A DNA stretch of 64,000 nucleotides, from the NCBI GenBank assembly GCA_023101725.1, contig JALJCO010003961.1:186001-250000 (forward strand), given 5' to 3'. Below, in pieces: positions 1 to 11,744 of this stretch (position 1 is the first letter of the stretch; each line of letters opens with the position of its first letter). A program made the position numbers and the translations under genes. Source of the DNA: Atherinomorus stipes (Eukaryota; Chordata; Actinopteri; Atheriniformes; Atherinidae). Below the pieces are notes generated by a model that worked only from the letters and a program-made list of their open reading frames with translations, did not search any database and was not told the DNA's origin.

Positions 1-1556
1 ATGTCTTAAAATCAATGGATTGTATTATTTTTTATTGAACACAGACAGACAACAGACTTTTTCCTTTTTTCTTTTACAAGAAACATCTTTATTTGTCAAA
101 GCATAAAAGCAAAAATTAGTTGCATTAATGACAACCCCATTATGTTCCATTTGGTGCCTTGCCTCAGTCGGTCACAGCAGTGAATCAACATGGAAGACAC
201 AGAATGAAGTCATCGCTGCTACACGTGTGCTTTTCTTTCTCTGTCATCTTCACAAAAGCTCTATTGTTGCTGGACATCTTTGATCAGACAAATCTTTCAA
301 TTTCAAAGTACATGGATGGACTGCATGTCCATTTAAAAAACATGACTGATCTAGAGCCATGTTGTTGCAGTGCTTTTAGGCTGAACCCAAATAGACAGGA
401 GAGCAATAGAAGTGAAGACCTCTTAATATCCTCCTAAAAGAAAAAAATGACACTGCTTTCACTTAATTTGTCATTCAGCTGGAACATCACAGAGGGTCTC
501 CCATCTGACAGTGAATTGAAAAAGCAAATGCATTATATATGTTTTACGACTTTATAAAGCTAAGTCTGTTCAAGTTTGTTTTAAAATGTCTGTTCATGCT
601 TTTTTTTGGATCTAACTTCAACCGATTATCACTGCAATTATGCTAATGACTGTATAAACTTTCTTTAAAAAAAAAAAGTAAAAAAAAAGACAAAAGAAAA
701 ACAGGCTGTTTATTTAATAGGTTCACCATTAGGCTCACGATAAGCAATAGCTTGCACAAGAAAAAAATGACGGCAGCAATAATATTCATTTGTTCTCTTT
801 AACCAAACACGGTGGATGACAAGTTATGGTGCATCTGGACTGCACCCTCTCGTTTTTTGCGGCGTGATCACTCATGTTTAACGTACTGCACTACAGGGAG
901 CTGAAGTCACGCCCCTCTACTTCCGCACCATGGGACCTAGACAAGAAAAAATATGAATGGAAGTCAATGAGGAGAAAATAATTATCTTCCGGTCCCACTC
1001 GTTCTCTGTCCTGTATTCCAGATATGTTGGTTATGGATTTAAATGAGAAATTTTCATGCAAAGAAAAAATAAAATACCGCAAAGATTTTAGATTTTTTCA
1101 GGATTTACTCAAAGCCTCTGTGTAGACTACAGCTCTCTTTGCAAGCAACATACGTCACCAGCTGCCTGAGTACGTTACCGTTGTGATTTTACTCCGGCAC
1201 GTCACCGCTTTTTACTTTATTTTTTTCAAGAACAGGAAAAAGAGCATGAACAGAGGTGAAAACTGTTTTAAGTCAGGAAATGTTGAGTCTTTCTATTACG
1301 CTGATGGAACGATATCGAGCGACAGGCGCGAATTTACGAATTGGAACAGAGCAGTGAACTGGCCCGGAAGTGGACCGTCATAAGTGTTGTTTTACCTGTA
1401 TTGTGTGACGTCACCAAGTATACCCAACTGCAGCCACAGACCCAGAGGCGTGTCATGAAAATGGGCATACTCATGTGGTTTGTACATAAGTTTGTACTCA
1501 TGTGGGCGGGTGGTCGTTCGGGTTAGGGAGGGGCTACTAGCCCGGATTTCAGATTT
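1..1556. other. No recognised gene; AT-rich flank
   Basis: I see no exon or protein family here. The stretch holds short A/T runs near 668-690 and a G/C-richer patch near 890-1010 that reads like dispersed repeat but that I cannot assign. A TTTATT near position 32 would be a polyadenylation signal for a minus-strand transcript entering from the right, but no coding sequence supports one. Confidence 0.4.
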
Positions 1557-1557
1557 A

Positions 1558-1597
1558 CTTAAACCGTTCAATAAAATATACTCAAATAATTTAAGTT
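1558..1597. repeat. Imperfect hairpin, possible element end
   Basis: The segment begins ACTTAAACCG and closes with ATTTAAGT, giving a loosely palindromic A/T-rich motif. It resembles the much cleaner hairpin at 9091-9138. The two bracket the transposase/SAMD3-like pseudogene pair and could be its left and right terminal regions. This is inference, because I could not align full terminal repeats. Confidence 0.25.
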
Positions 1598-2439
1598 TGA
1601 TGTCATTACTAAGAAATACTGAGTGCACTCTACTAATTTGTTAAAAAAGTTAAATGCATAAATAATTTTAAGTTAGATGGACACAAATTTCTATGTTTTG
1701 CTCATGACCACGCCCTGCACTTGTTGAGCACAGGTGCAGCATGACGAAACATATTGATTTTTACAGACGTACTTTTCAGCAGCACTCAAAGAAGCCTTTG
1801 CATTGCAAGACCTTAGAACAGTAAGTTTTTATTATTATTATTGTTACTTTTTTTATACTTTTATTTATTGGTTTTGTTTATGTCATAGAAAAGTATTAAA
1901 CCAGTTGATACTGCAAATAACACAAGACTGGGAAAACGAAAAAAAGATTTTTTATATAAAGTTAGAACTTTGGGTTAAAAGAAAAGTGGATTTGAGTAGG
2001 AGTCTTTGAAATAGCATTGATTAAATTAGATGGAGGAGCAGACAAACTGTTTTGAGTGTTTGGGGTTTTTTTTTCTTCAAGCAGATTCAAACCGTTTTGA
2101 CGGTAGCTCTGCTGCTCAAAGGAGTAAAGCTTCGAAAGTTGTTTTCATGGTGTTAAAAGTACATAATTTGAGTGCTGATTGAGAGTAGGTATGTGTGTTT
2201 AGCATTAGTCAGTGCAGAGAAAACATCATTGTTAGCTAGGCGCTTGCTTTTCCTCCTTTTGATTAGAGCCGTTATGTTTTGAAGAAGGCAAAACTTTATT
2301 TAAACTCTTTGTGTGCGTTTCCATTCCACTCCGTAATACTGAGCTGAATGTATTAGCACGTTGTCTTTACTTTTAGTCGGTCTACTTGTTTTTATCAGCT
2401 TTTGGCTTTTTTTCCTGTCCGTGTTGGAATCAGCTAAAC
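1598..2439. other. No gene seen
   Basis: AT-rich sequence without a recognisable exon. If the hairpins at 1.56 and 9.1 kb are element ends, this would be the 5' untranslated part of that element. Confidence 0.35.
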
Positions 2440-2561
2440 TTTTGATATCCCTGTGAAACGTAGTTTGAGCTTCATCCGCTTCACCTCGGCTGATACCAAG
2501 GGGGGCCGAACGCGGTGCAAGAAGACCAACCGTTTGGCTGTTCAGATACCTCCTGCATTGG
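2440..2561 (+). other. Possible short exon upstream of the transposase-like pseudogene
   Basis: A basic, open segment reading SADTKGGRTRCKKTNRLAVQ ends at CTGCATTG followed by GTAAGA, a good splice donor. It lies on the same strand as, and about 0.6 kb before, the transposase-like pseudogene. I do not recognise the peptide and the upstream boundary is a guess. It could be a first exon of that locus or chance. Confidence 0.25.
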
Positions 2562-3197
2562 TAAGAGTTGTTTTAGCTCAGCTACGATGCAATAAAAAGA
2601 AAAAAAACTACCAGTTTTATCCGATAAATAAGGGAAATGGCATTCATTACCTAATTGTTTTGATTATTTGCAAAGTTGAGCTTTGCTTGGAAAAACATAA
2701 ACTGAACGTTCTGAAAATCAAAATTACCAGTGTCAAGAATCATAAAATGTTCTGGAAATGTAAATATGTTCGTGAGTTGTGAAAAGAGAGGCAGCTGTTC
2801 AAACATTACAGGATAAAACATGGGAGTTTTGCACGGACTGAGCCATTGCCTTGTTTACATGAGGAATGCATGTGCACATTTAAATCGCTAAACGCATTAA
2901 AAGTGCACTTATCCGCATTCACACCAAAACTCCAGATAGTAACTAATGCAATATACAGTTAAGTTAAGTTGTCTTTGTGTGGATTTTTGAGATGTAATGA
3001 ACAGGTTCTTTTCTATTGTATTCTGCTCACCTTAAAGTAAACCATACGATTGGTTGCCTTATAAAGATGCAACTTGAAAGCAGTGTCTACAGCACTTAAA
3101 GCAAAAGAGTAAAGAACAAAAAAGCAGGGAGGCTTTAAGTCTGAAATCATTGGTGAAATGTCAATAATGCTGGTGATGCTGCCCAAGAAGAAGTATA
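2562..3197. other. No gene seen
   Basis: AT-rich sequence without a recognisable exon, lying between the possible short exon and the first readable part of the pseudogene. Confidence 0.35.
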
Positions 3198-5339
3198 GAT
3201 GCTGATGATTTGGAGGATACGAGTGAAGTAACCATTGACAGTGATTTACATGATCTAGAAAAACAGCTTGAACACAACTTGGCATCTCTTCTGTTAAAGA
3301 TGCAAATGTTTGAACATACCAGAGAGTGCTGTACAGGAAGTTATCCAACAGCTTTGTCAGATCAGTGTTGTCACAACCACTTCTGAAACCAGAATCATGA
3401 TTAGAATTTTGAATGAATGAAAAGTTTGTGGAAGAGGTAATAGTGCTGTGTCAAAAAGTAACATGATGTCATATGTGAAAGAGGGCTTTAGGAACTTCTA
3501 AAGAGAGCTTCTTATGTACGCAAGAGTTTCCATGGTAAACCCCATAGAATATGTTGTGGAAAAAGGCAAAAATCTTGCGTATGTTCTGTTGTTCCCATGT
3601 TACAGAAGTTGCTTAACAAAACAGATGTTTTAAACAAAGCAATGTCAGAAAAAGTCCATGTCCCACAGGAATACAGGTCATGTGAAGATGGGCAGTGCTT
3701 TAAAGCAAATTTGCTTCTTGCAAAACCTGAATTCAAATTGCCCTTGGCCTTTACATTGATGATTTTGAAATAGTCAATCCTCTTGGAACTTCTAAGCTGA
3801 AACATAAAATGTGTGCTGTATACTGGGTTATTGCCAACATTCCTGCAAAATATAGGTCTACCCTTAACTTAATCCGCTTGCTCTACTTTGCAATACCTCC
3901 ACTGTCAAAGAGTGTGGCTATGGAAAAATTTTGCAGCCTCTTATCTATGATTTGAAGTTATTGGAGCAAAGTGGTGTTTACTTGGAGCAGTTGGGGAAAA
4001 GCGTTAAAGGTACAGTCTTGTATGTTGCAGCTGATAATCTGGGTGCCCATTCTCTTGCAGGATTCCAGGAAAGCTTTGCTGTTGAAAAATTCTGCAGATT
4101 CTGTTTGGCAAGCAGGGGAGACGCTCAACAGCAGGAGGTAAGATCTGGTTTCTTTCAGCCCAGAGAGAAGGAGTCCCATGATAGGCAGGTACACGAGGTG
4201 AAAGAAGACCCTGGATTAAGTGAGCTATGGTGTGAAGCAATCATGCCCTTTAACTGAGAGTCTTGAGCATTTCCATGTGGTAGTGGATACCCTCCTGATC
4301 TTATGCATGATATCTTGGAGGGAATTGTTCCCATTGAGTTATGGCTTTGTCTAACAGATTTGATAAGCAAGAAATATTTTACTAGTGTGCTAAACCAGGC
4401 CATTGGGTCTTTTAAATACACATTTACTGACAACACAGACAAACCTCAGATGATTGGAAAGGGATTTTCAGGCAAAGGGACCATAGGTGGTAATGCCCAT
4501 GAGAACTGGTGTCTCATTAGGCTCCTTCCATTTCTTGTTGGCCATTGTGTCCCTGAAGGTGACAACACTTGGGAGATTCTATGCTTCTCAAAGATATCGT
4601 TGAGCTTGTTGTGACACCAGTGCATACAGAAGAGACACTACATTTCCTGAGCTGCAAGATATCAGAACACAGAAGCTTGCTGCAGTCAGTATTTCCAGAG
4701 TTCCGTTTAAGGCCCAAGCATCACTACCTGGAACACTATCCACAACTTGTAAGGAAGTTTGGGCCCTTGTCTGAGGTTTGGACAATGCGCTTCGAAGGCA
4801 AACATAACTTCTTTAAAAGGGCGATCCGCAATACTCAGAGCTTCAGAAATGTTGCCATGACACTTGCATCCAAACACCAGAAAGCACTTAGTTACCATCT
4901 TGACTGTAACTCCTTTTTCAGACCATCTATAGAAATGTCAAAGGTTAACACAGTTTTGCTTGCCTCTTTCCCTCTGACTGTCCAGACGGTAATTGGACAA
5001 AATTTTGCAACATCAACTTCTGTACTTGTCACATCATCTGTCTGTGTTGATGGAATCAAATACCAACCAGGGATGATCCTTACTGCAGGCTCATGCTCAG
5101 GTCTCTCTGAGTTTGTTCAGATTGAAAAGATTGTTGCAGCTAATGCAGAAATTCTGTTTGTCTGCAATAAAATGACAGCGTGGTACTGTGAGCATTTAAG
5201 GTCTTACCAACTTCAGAGTCATGATGTTACCCATTGGTGTGTGGTTAAGATGTCAGAGTTAAACGATGTCTTCCCACTGTCAGCGTACAGGGTACAAGGA
5301 GAACTAATGGTGACACTGAGGTGTTTTGTTATTTGCTAA
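3198..5339 (+). pseudogene. Transposase-like protein of a multicopy fish family, frameshifted
   Basis: Conceptual translation gives consecutive blocks of a family I know as uncharacterised multicopy proteins in fish. An acidic block (TSEVTIDSDLHDLEKQ) lies near 3230. YIDDFEIVNPLG lies near 3752 and CAVYWVIANIPAKYRS near 3808. From 3931 comes GTVLYVAADNLGAHSLAG followed by the CRFC cysteine pair; then HDILEGIVPIEL at 4306 and GNAHENWCLIRLLPFL at 4490. A last run of about 255 open residues (4569-5337) contains PKHHYLEHYPQL and MRFEGKHNFFKR. Asp in YIDDF, Asp in AADNLG and Glu in RFEGKH could be a DDE-type triad; that is inference. Reading-frame changes occur near 3318, 4258, 4283 and 4570, and several stops lie between 3340 and 3740, so it is broken. 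The partner gene begins 22 bp after the stop. Confidence 0.7.
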
Positions 5340-5360
5340 TTACTTCTCCTTTTTTCTCAG

Positions 5361-8122
5361 ATGGCTGTGCAGCAGAAATTTACTATGAGGATCATTGTCT
5401 CTGAGGGAGATATAAGAAAACTGACTATGAAAACACGACCTGACAAACTTGAGGATTTGGTTGGCTGGCTCCAAGCAGTCTCAAACAAACTACAGCTTCA
5501 CTCTTCAATACCAAGATCCTGAATTTAACAATGAGTTGTGTAACCTCACAAATCTCTCAGAGCTCCCAGAGAAACCAACCATCAAAATAATCCCAATGAT
5601 TGAGCTTGTTCCAGTCACTGTAAACCCAGAATTACCTTGTGACTAATAGCCTGGCAGACACAGAGATTTTGTCTGTGTCCTCTCCTGAAAGAAGCTCTCC
5701 ATGGCCAGAGGAATTTGAAATTCCCAAATTTCCTGTAGATGTTGAATATAGACTTCGCCAAGGTAACTTGCTGTATCTTAGGGATGGAGTCCCTCTGAAA
5801 ATGGCAAAGGACTTAAAACATGACATCCTTGAGAAGGTGGCTGGGACTATGTATTCATTTAAAGCGTATCCAGCAAAAGAGGAGTTTGAGGCTGTTGCTA
5901 AAGCCTTAGTACAAACACACCCATGCCTTAAAGAATCTGGGTCACCCTGTGGATGGGATGGCTGGAAGAACAGTCTGAAGTTCAAGATGGGCAACTATCG
6001 ATCCAAAATGCGCCAGCTGGGCCGATCTGATGTGATGTAAATGGAGGAAAACGTGGGAGGCATTTCACAAGTGGTGACCCTCCCAACAAAGACACAAAAA
6101 GCCAAGAAAGGGAGAAATAAACTTCCTGCCTGATTATGGAGGACTGAGAGACAATGGAAGGGCGCCAGGTTTTGGTTAATGAAATGAAAAGAAAACCCAA
6201 ATGGACCGTAAAGAAAGAAAGGTGTGATGAGAGAAAAGAGTGTAAAGATAATGTAGCAGTGGTGTGTGGGCACTAAGAAAATAGGTTTGTAAATTTTTCC
6301 CCAATTTGTCTTAGAAGCTGGCTTAGTCACTGTAAGAAATTTTAGATCTCTAATTATGTAACATTGTTTTTAGGTGTAAAAATTGATGGTTACTGGTCAT
6401 TTTTCATAACGTATCCATTTTTGCTATGTTTAGGTTTTTTTTGAGTTAGCAGAGTGGTTGGGAAAAGTCTGAGAGATAATTTCTTCGATGCACTTGACCG
6501 TTTGTCTCCCAGCTTGATGGAACTGTTGGAAAGAAGAGAGGCTTGTTGGAAGCTTTGGAGCATTTTCATAGAAAAGGTAATGTTTACAAAAGTTGGCAAA
6601 GTTGGTTTTTGGATATTTTTTTCTATGTTTTTTCTCTCTTAAATAAGTCTTTTATGCTCACTTTTTGGCATATAAATTGTAATTTCTTAATTTATTTTTG
6701 CCTCCTCCCTCTTTCTTTGTTTGGTTTTTTTGTTTGTTTGTTTTTTTTTATTTTTTTTTGTTTTTTATGTTGGTTTTTCTATTTTTTCATTTTTTTTATT
6801 TAAAATATTTTTGTTCCTCCCCTCCTTTGTTCACCTCCTCTCTTTGTATTTAGTGGGAAAATATAGAAAAGGTTGTTGTGATGTGTTGGAGTTTGAAAAT
6901 ATTATTTATTTTTTGTACTGATATGGTGCCTTTGTCTTGGGGGCTGCCCTTTGGGAGTGATCCTCTTTTTTTAAGACCTTTGTAGTAAATTTTTGAATGT
7001 TGCTGCTGAATCCCCCCCCCCCCATTTAATTGTGAGTTTTGTATGTTGTTTTTTTTTAAGTAATTTATTAGGAAGTGTAAATGAATTAGATTTCTTCCCT
7101 TTGCAGAAAAAATGAAAGTATGATTTGAGAAAATAATATTGATATTTTCAATTTGTGCAAAAAAAAGACATTAGGATGCATTTGCAACGATGTCACTAAA
7201 TCTGCTCGATCAACAATATTGTATAACGAATGGCTACAATACAGAAAACACATTTCAAAGCAGCTGCTTTTTACCCATCAAATGCTTCTCCACATTATAT
7301 GGTCTCTGATTGCTGGCCTACTAAATAAGTTTTTAGTTAGTCATCCTCACAAAAATGTTGCTTACAAAAAGTGGAATAAGCTTATGCATATTTAAGTTTG
7401 GTCATTTGCTTTAACACTTGTCTAGAATAAATTGAATGTCTTGCTCCAAAGCTTAGGCTGCTTGTTACAATTTGGTTGTCCCAAAAGAACTCCCAAGACC
7501 CATAAATCCCATTTGAATATGTAGGAGCCAATGTCTGAAATGTTGAATGAAACATTAAAAAATGTGAACAAACTATACTGTAAACAATATAATCAACAAA
7601 ATTGTTGTATCATGACAGCTTTTTCTGAGTGTTACTCAAATTCACATTTTCAGTCAATACTATAAATGCACTAGAGCATGTATGCCAGTTTCAGACAAGT
7701 TCCCATTCCTGCCAGTAGTGCCATTCTTTCATTCATTATTTTCAGGTTGCAAGTATTTTTTACAAGGGATTTTATTTTAAATATTTGTGTGTAATTCTCT
7801 CTGTGTATGTTTGTGCAAGGATCCTGCTGACCAGGACGTGTACAGCCAAACTGCAGTGGGAATCCTTTGTGTTGATGAAGAAAGTCTTCAGCTGAACCCA
7901 GCCAGAGTGGGGATCATCTTGGAAGGGAGTGTGGTGATGGATGACTTGGCCAACCTTCCTCTTGCGTTCTGCCTCCTTTTTGGACTGACATACGCACTGC
8001 ACCTGGACTATCCCAAGTACATGAAAAACACTTTCCTCTTTGTCCAACAGGTGATGCTCAACCTGGGTAAAAGTGAGCTGTCACCCAAAATCCAGTCTCT
8101 GAAAAATCAGCTGTCAGTGTAA
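5361..8122 (+). pseudogene. SAMD3-like multicopy fish protein, broken, several exons
   Basis: An ATG at 5361 follows the splice-acceptor-like TTTTTTCTCAG and opens MAVQQKFTMRIIVSEGDI, an N-terminal ubiquitin-like-looking block. After a frameshift near 5490 it continues as YSFTLQYQDPEFNNELCNLT, and after another near 5639 as SSPWPEEFEIPKFP, then AKALVQTHPCLKES and GWDGWKNSLKFKMGNYRSK. Degraded basic sequence continues to about 6200. A further exon (6453-6576, acceptor TTAGCAG, donor AAG|GTAATG) reads RDNFFDALDRLSPSLMELLE. The last exon, about 7819-8122, reads from DPADQDVYSQTAVGILCVD through MDDLANLPLAFCLLFGLTYAL to a TAA. Exon order and motifs match fish proteins annotated 'sterile alpha motif domain-containing protein 3-like', but no SAM domain is visible here. 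The close spacing to the transposase-like pseudogene suggests one two-gene element. Confidence 0.7.
6577..7786 (+). other. Putative intron of the SAMD3-like pseudogene
   Basis: T-rich low-complexity sequence (6720-6800) and a C run (7012-7023), with no conserved coding block. An 80-residue open frame at 7153-7395 matches nothing I know and has no family motif. Confidence 0.4.
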
Positions 8123-8811
8123 AATGGAATTCCAAGTACAGTAATTATTTTACTGTTCCTGATGCCATGTGCTTAGTTTTTAATGTTGCAGTGTTTGCAC
8201 TTTGTCAATTGGCATTGACACTGACATTCAGAAAGAATAGGGGTTTATTTACCCAGTTCCACTTGAAGCACTAAGTAAACCACTTGAGGTATTGTTAACT
8301 AGAATGTTTCTGCTGTATTCGGAGATAACAGCTCTAAGATTTTGGAATGTTTTAAATTTCTTTTTGATCCAGACTGAATGCTATCCTAATATTGACTGCA
8401 AAGTGTAAAGAGTTTAACTTTCTAGAAATTTACATTTCTGATCAAAGTAAGATAAAAAAAAAAGGTTCTGATCCAAAAATGCTTTGTTCATGAGCAAAGG
8501 TTTGTATGACCTTGACCATTAACAGTTTTGGGGAAAAATATGACCAAAATTATTCCATTTTCTAGTGTAGTTTTCATTCACAAATATTGAATGCTGTTGT
8601 TAACTCAGTATATGGATTATAGACATTTGTTGATCTGTCTTGCTCAGTTCACATTAAGCAGCCTGTGGTTATAGTTGGGCTGATTAATAACCATCTAAGG
8701 AATGTCATTCAATATTTAGGAAAAGCAATCTTTTGAAAGAGACTGTAAAGGTAGGTCATGTTCTTTGACTTTACATGTTGGCTGAAACAATAAGTGATTG
8801 GCTGAAATTTA

Positions 8812-8817
8812 AATAAA
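8812..8817 (+). terminator. Candidate polyadenylation signal
   Basis: AATAAA about 690 bp after the last stop of the SAMD3-like module. The surrounding A/T richness makes chance occurrence likely. It is the clearest hexamer before the hairpin at 9091. Confidence 0.3.
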
Positions 8818-9090
8818 AAAAAAATTATAATATTTGTCTGATTTTCTTTTTCATGAAAAAGTTTACATGCAACAAAGATGTAATCAAAAGTGTGCATTTT
8901 CACAGGTGGACTAAAGTTAATGTAATAATTAGTTTTTAATTCTTGAAATTTTAGTGTTAAAACTTTTTCTAAAAACACTTTTAAAAAAGTGTTTAAAGTA
9001 ACATCAACTTGTAAATTAGGGGGTTGTACTTAAGACTATTTCAGTGAATTGAAAAGTTTATGTGTAATAGACTCAAGTTATCATAATGGT

Positions 9091-9138
9091 TTACTTAAAA
9101 AAATTGAGGAAACCGGTTGCCTTAAAAAATTTAAGTAA
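9091..9138. repeat. 48-bp palindromic hairpin centred on ACCGGT
   Basis: TTACTTAAAAAAATTGAGG reads outward in both directions around AAACCGGTTGCC, closing with TTTAAGTAA, so the two halves are near-perfect reverse complements. Similar A/T motifs recur to about 9215 (ACTTAAAATAGCTAT twice). It lies about 970 bp after the SAMD3-like stop and may be a terminal or subterminal hairpin of that element. Confidence 0.6.
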
Positions 9139-9424
9139 TCTCAACTTATCTAGGTTTGGAGTGAACTTAAAATAGCTATTTCACTCAACTTAAAATAGCT
9201 ATAGCTTAAAGTAGCTAAGTGGTACTTGACGTCACGCGCATGCAACGTGAGCACGGCGTCAGCAGGTCTGTGGGTCCACCACCATTTCTGCATTTTGGAC
9301 CGTGCAGACGAGGGTGCAACAGCGTTGTGTTGTCAGGAATTGTGTTTTTAAGGTGTTTTTTTAAAATGTAGCTTGCTCAGACCATTTTTCGAACATTGTC
9401 AACCCTAGCTTTAAGGTAGGCTGC

Positions 9425-9560
9425 ATCAAGGGTGTCCAGCCTCGATCGTTAAGAGCTGCAGTCCTGCAGGTTTTAGATGTTTCCCTGCACCGACATTCCT
9501 GATCCAAATCAAATGGATCTCCTCAACACCTTGTTGTCAAATTCTGCCCAAAGAATTTTG
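9425..9560 (+). repeat. Dispersed fish repeat, copy 1
   Basis: The phrase AGTCCTGCAGGTTTTAGATG with a preceding GTGTCCAGCCTCG is a common non-coding fish repeat. Related copies are present at 17655-17910 (+) and 27570-27725 (-). It has no coding capacity. Confidence 0.55.
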
Positions 9561-9797
9561 ACCCATTAAGGCTACAGTATACTTCTCCAACTACGTAATG
9601 CGTTATCCAACTGCATAACGACGGAGACCCCTCCAGCCTTCATATTTCTCTGTCATGGTGCCATATACACAGCGCATTTCCTGCCCGATCAACAGGGGTT
9701 ACTATGCAAGACTGGCTGACTCATATGATGCAGATGGTCGGTAGTGGTTATTTTGCTTCCAGTTACAGTGAGCAATGCTTTTCATATTTTCCATTTA

Positions 9798-9833
<36 letters not shown>

Positions 9834-11199
9834 AGCTACAAGTTAAGATCATTTGGAGATTTAGAAATGTCCCTGTATACAGACAAAGTAAATGAGAATG
9901 GTCCTGTTTCTTTAAATGGAGGAAAATGGGAGCAGAAGAAATTTACACCACTGGCAGAACTGAAAAATGAAGAAATGGGTTATTAACAACACTTATGTTT
10001 GTTTGCGTCATTAAAAACCCACCTCTTCACATGTCATTGTGTAATAGGTCACTAAATGCAGATAAAAAGCATTCCTGAAAAAGCTCAGGCTGGAGGAGGA
10101 GAATTAGTTCTGTAGTACATTAACCCTTTTCAACAGAAAAATGACAAACACCTTTTTCAGGGAGTGTTACCAGACAACATCCGGTAGCACTCCATTCATA
10201 ACAATCTACTTAGTTACCCTGGCAACCTGCCCGAATGAGAAATTAGTTCATGATGACAGTTGTAAAATAGTCACTGACAGCACAGAGGAGGTGAAAATGC
10301 TGAATTATGAGACATGAGATTACTGGATATTTTTTTGTTTATTAAGTTTTGAAGAGGTTAAGGAATAAGAAGCGAAAATTTAGAAAGCACACTGATGAGA
10401 AATTAATCTGAATTTCTGTATATGTACAACTGTTGAAGAGCAAAAAGTTCTAATCTTATTAACTCATGGTTCAGGATATGCTCAAAGATAAAAATAAAAA
10501 AAAACATAAGACTTGTCAAGTTAACTAAACAGAGCCAATTTTTTTTTTTTAATATTTAAAAAAAAATAAATAAACAGAGCCAATTTAACGGAGATCTGGT
10601 GGATCGTTGTACTGTTTGTGTCTTTCTGTCTTACTTTTTGTTCCATTTGAAATCAGCTGGATTACTTTATGTCCTAGTAAAATCCTGTTCAAACCACTCT
10701 TCTGAAGATTTTACAAATGCTGTAACACATAGGTCATTCTCCTAAACTCATTTCAATAAAAGAGCAATATACTAAAGCTGTTTTTAGTCTTGGACTGTTG
10801 AAGAGACTTTTTTTACATATACCAACTATTACATTTGTTTGCACTGGAAAACCGGGGGCTTTGCTAAAGCCGCAACTTGGTTTAGCTTCAGCATATGAGC
10901 GAATCTCTTGTTCTGTCAGCCTATCGCCAAAACAGTGCTGGTGCACCTTGCTCACAGTTTTTTTTTTTTCTTTACTTTTTAAAGTTTTATTTCCTTTAAT
11001 CAGAGAAGACTTCAGTTCACTTCCTCAGTTTTTATGAATATTGATAGATATCATTGGTGCATAAGTATAGTCTACAGTCTCCCTCCATTTCTGCCGGGTC
11101 TCCATCAAAGCCCAGCTCTTCATTTGTTACACTAAAACTTCCAAAGTCAACTCTGCACTACATCATTAAGTTTCTGTGACTTTTATCTAAAACACATTT
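9561..11199. other. Repeat-rich, no gene seen
   Basis: It begins with a MITE-like segment (AAGGCTACAGTATACTTCTC near 9569, CGTAATGCGTTATCC repeats). A pure T tract of 28 bases lies at 9800-9827. At 10525-10590 a T/A-rich stretch is bracketed by two copies of AAACAGAGCCAATTT. No splice-bounded open frame with recognisable similarity was found. Confidence 0.45.
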
Positions 11200-11414
11200 T
11201 CTGCAAGTATCATGATCTGCAGGTTTTGTCTCATCTTAGTCCTTTCTTGTTTCCTGTTTTATTTTGTAGAGTTTTGCCCCTCTTGTTCTGTTCAGATTAC
11301 TTCCTGTTCTCCGACTCACCTGTTTTCATTCAGCAATCTGTGCCACCTGTTTCTGATTTAATTGTTAGTCCCTCTGTGTGTAAATACTCCCAGTTTTCAG
11401 TTTTTCTTTACCAG
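11200..11414 (+). repeat. Left half of a fish repeat split by a Harbinger element
   Basis: C/T-rich text such as TTCCTGTTCTCCGACTCACC and TCTGATTTAATTGTTAGTCC belongs to a repeat I recognise as common in fish. It stops at CCAG, where the Harbinger element begins, and resumes at 13628 with GTCACTGTTGTTTCC. Type (LTR or other) is not determined. Confidence 0.5.
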
Positions 11415-11744
11415 TGGCCTGTACTACGAAGCCAGATTTTCTCTTATGGAGGTAACTTCAGGGTTAACCCTGGGTTTTCTGTCCTACAACGCTGGTTCAC
11501 TTCTGATCCGGTTATATCTCCCCAGTAACTTATGCTGTACGCCTAGCCTGGTCCGGACCAAGTTAAAGGGACTTGAGGCAGGAATTTGAAAAAAAAACAA
11601 ACATGAATGTCCCTTTTTTTCATACTAATGGGTGATGAAGCGCTAAATACCAAAAATAACATTTCCACCCATGTTCCTCTCTGTTGCCTTGAACAGGCTG
11701 TGTGCTGCAAAATGCGCTGCAATTCGGTGTCCGAATTTCTCGCG

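Noticed and set aside
159..437. 92-residue plus-strand open frame near the window start
   Set aside because: No domain, no splice context; composition is that of AT-rich non-coding DNA.
6543..6921. Phenylalanine-rich hydrophobic open frames resembling membrane segments
   Set aside because: They arise from T-rich low-complexity DNA in the intron of the SAMD3-like pseudogene.
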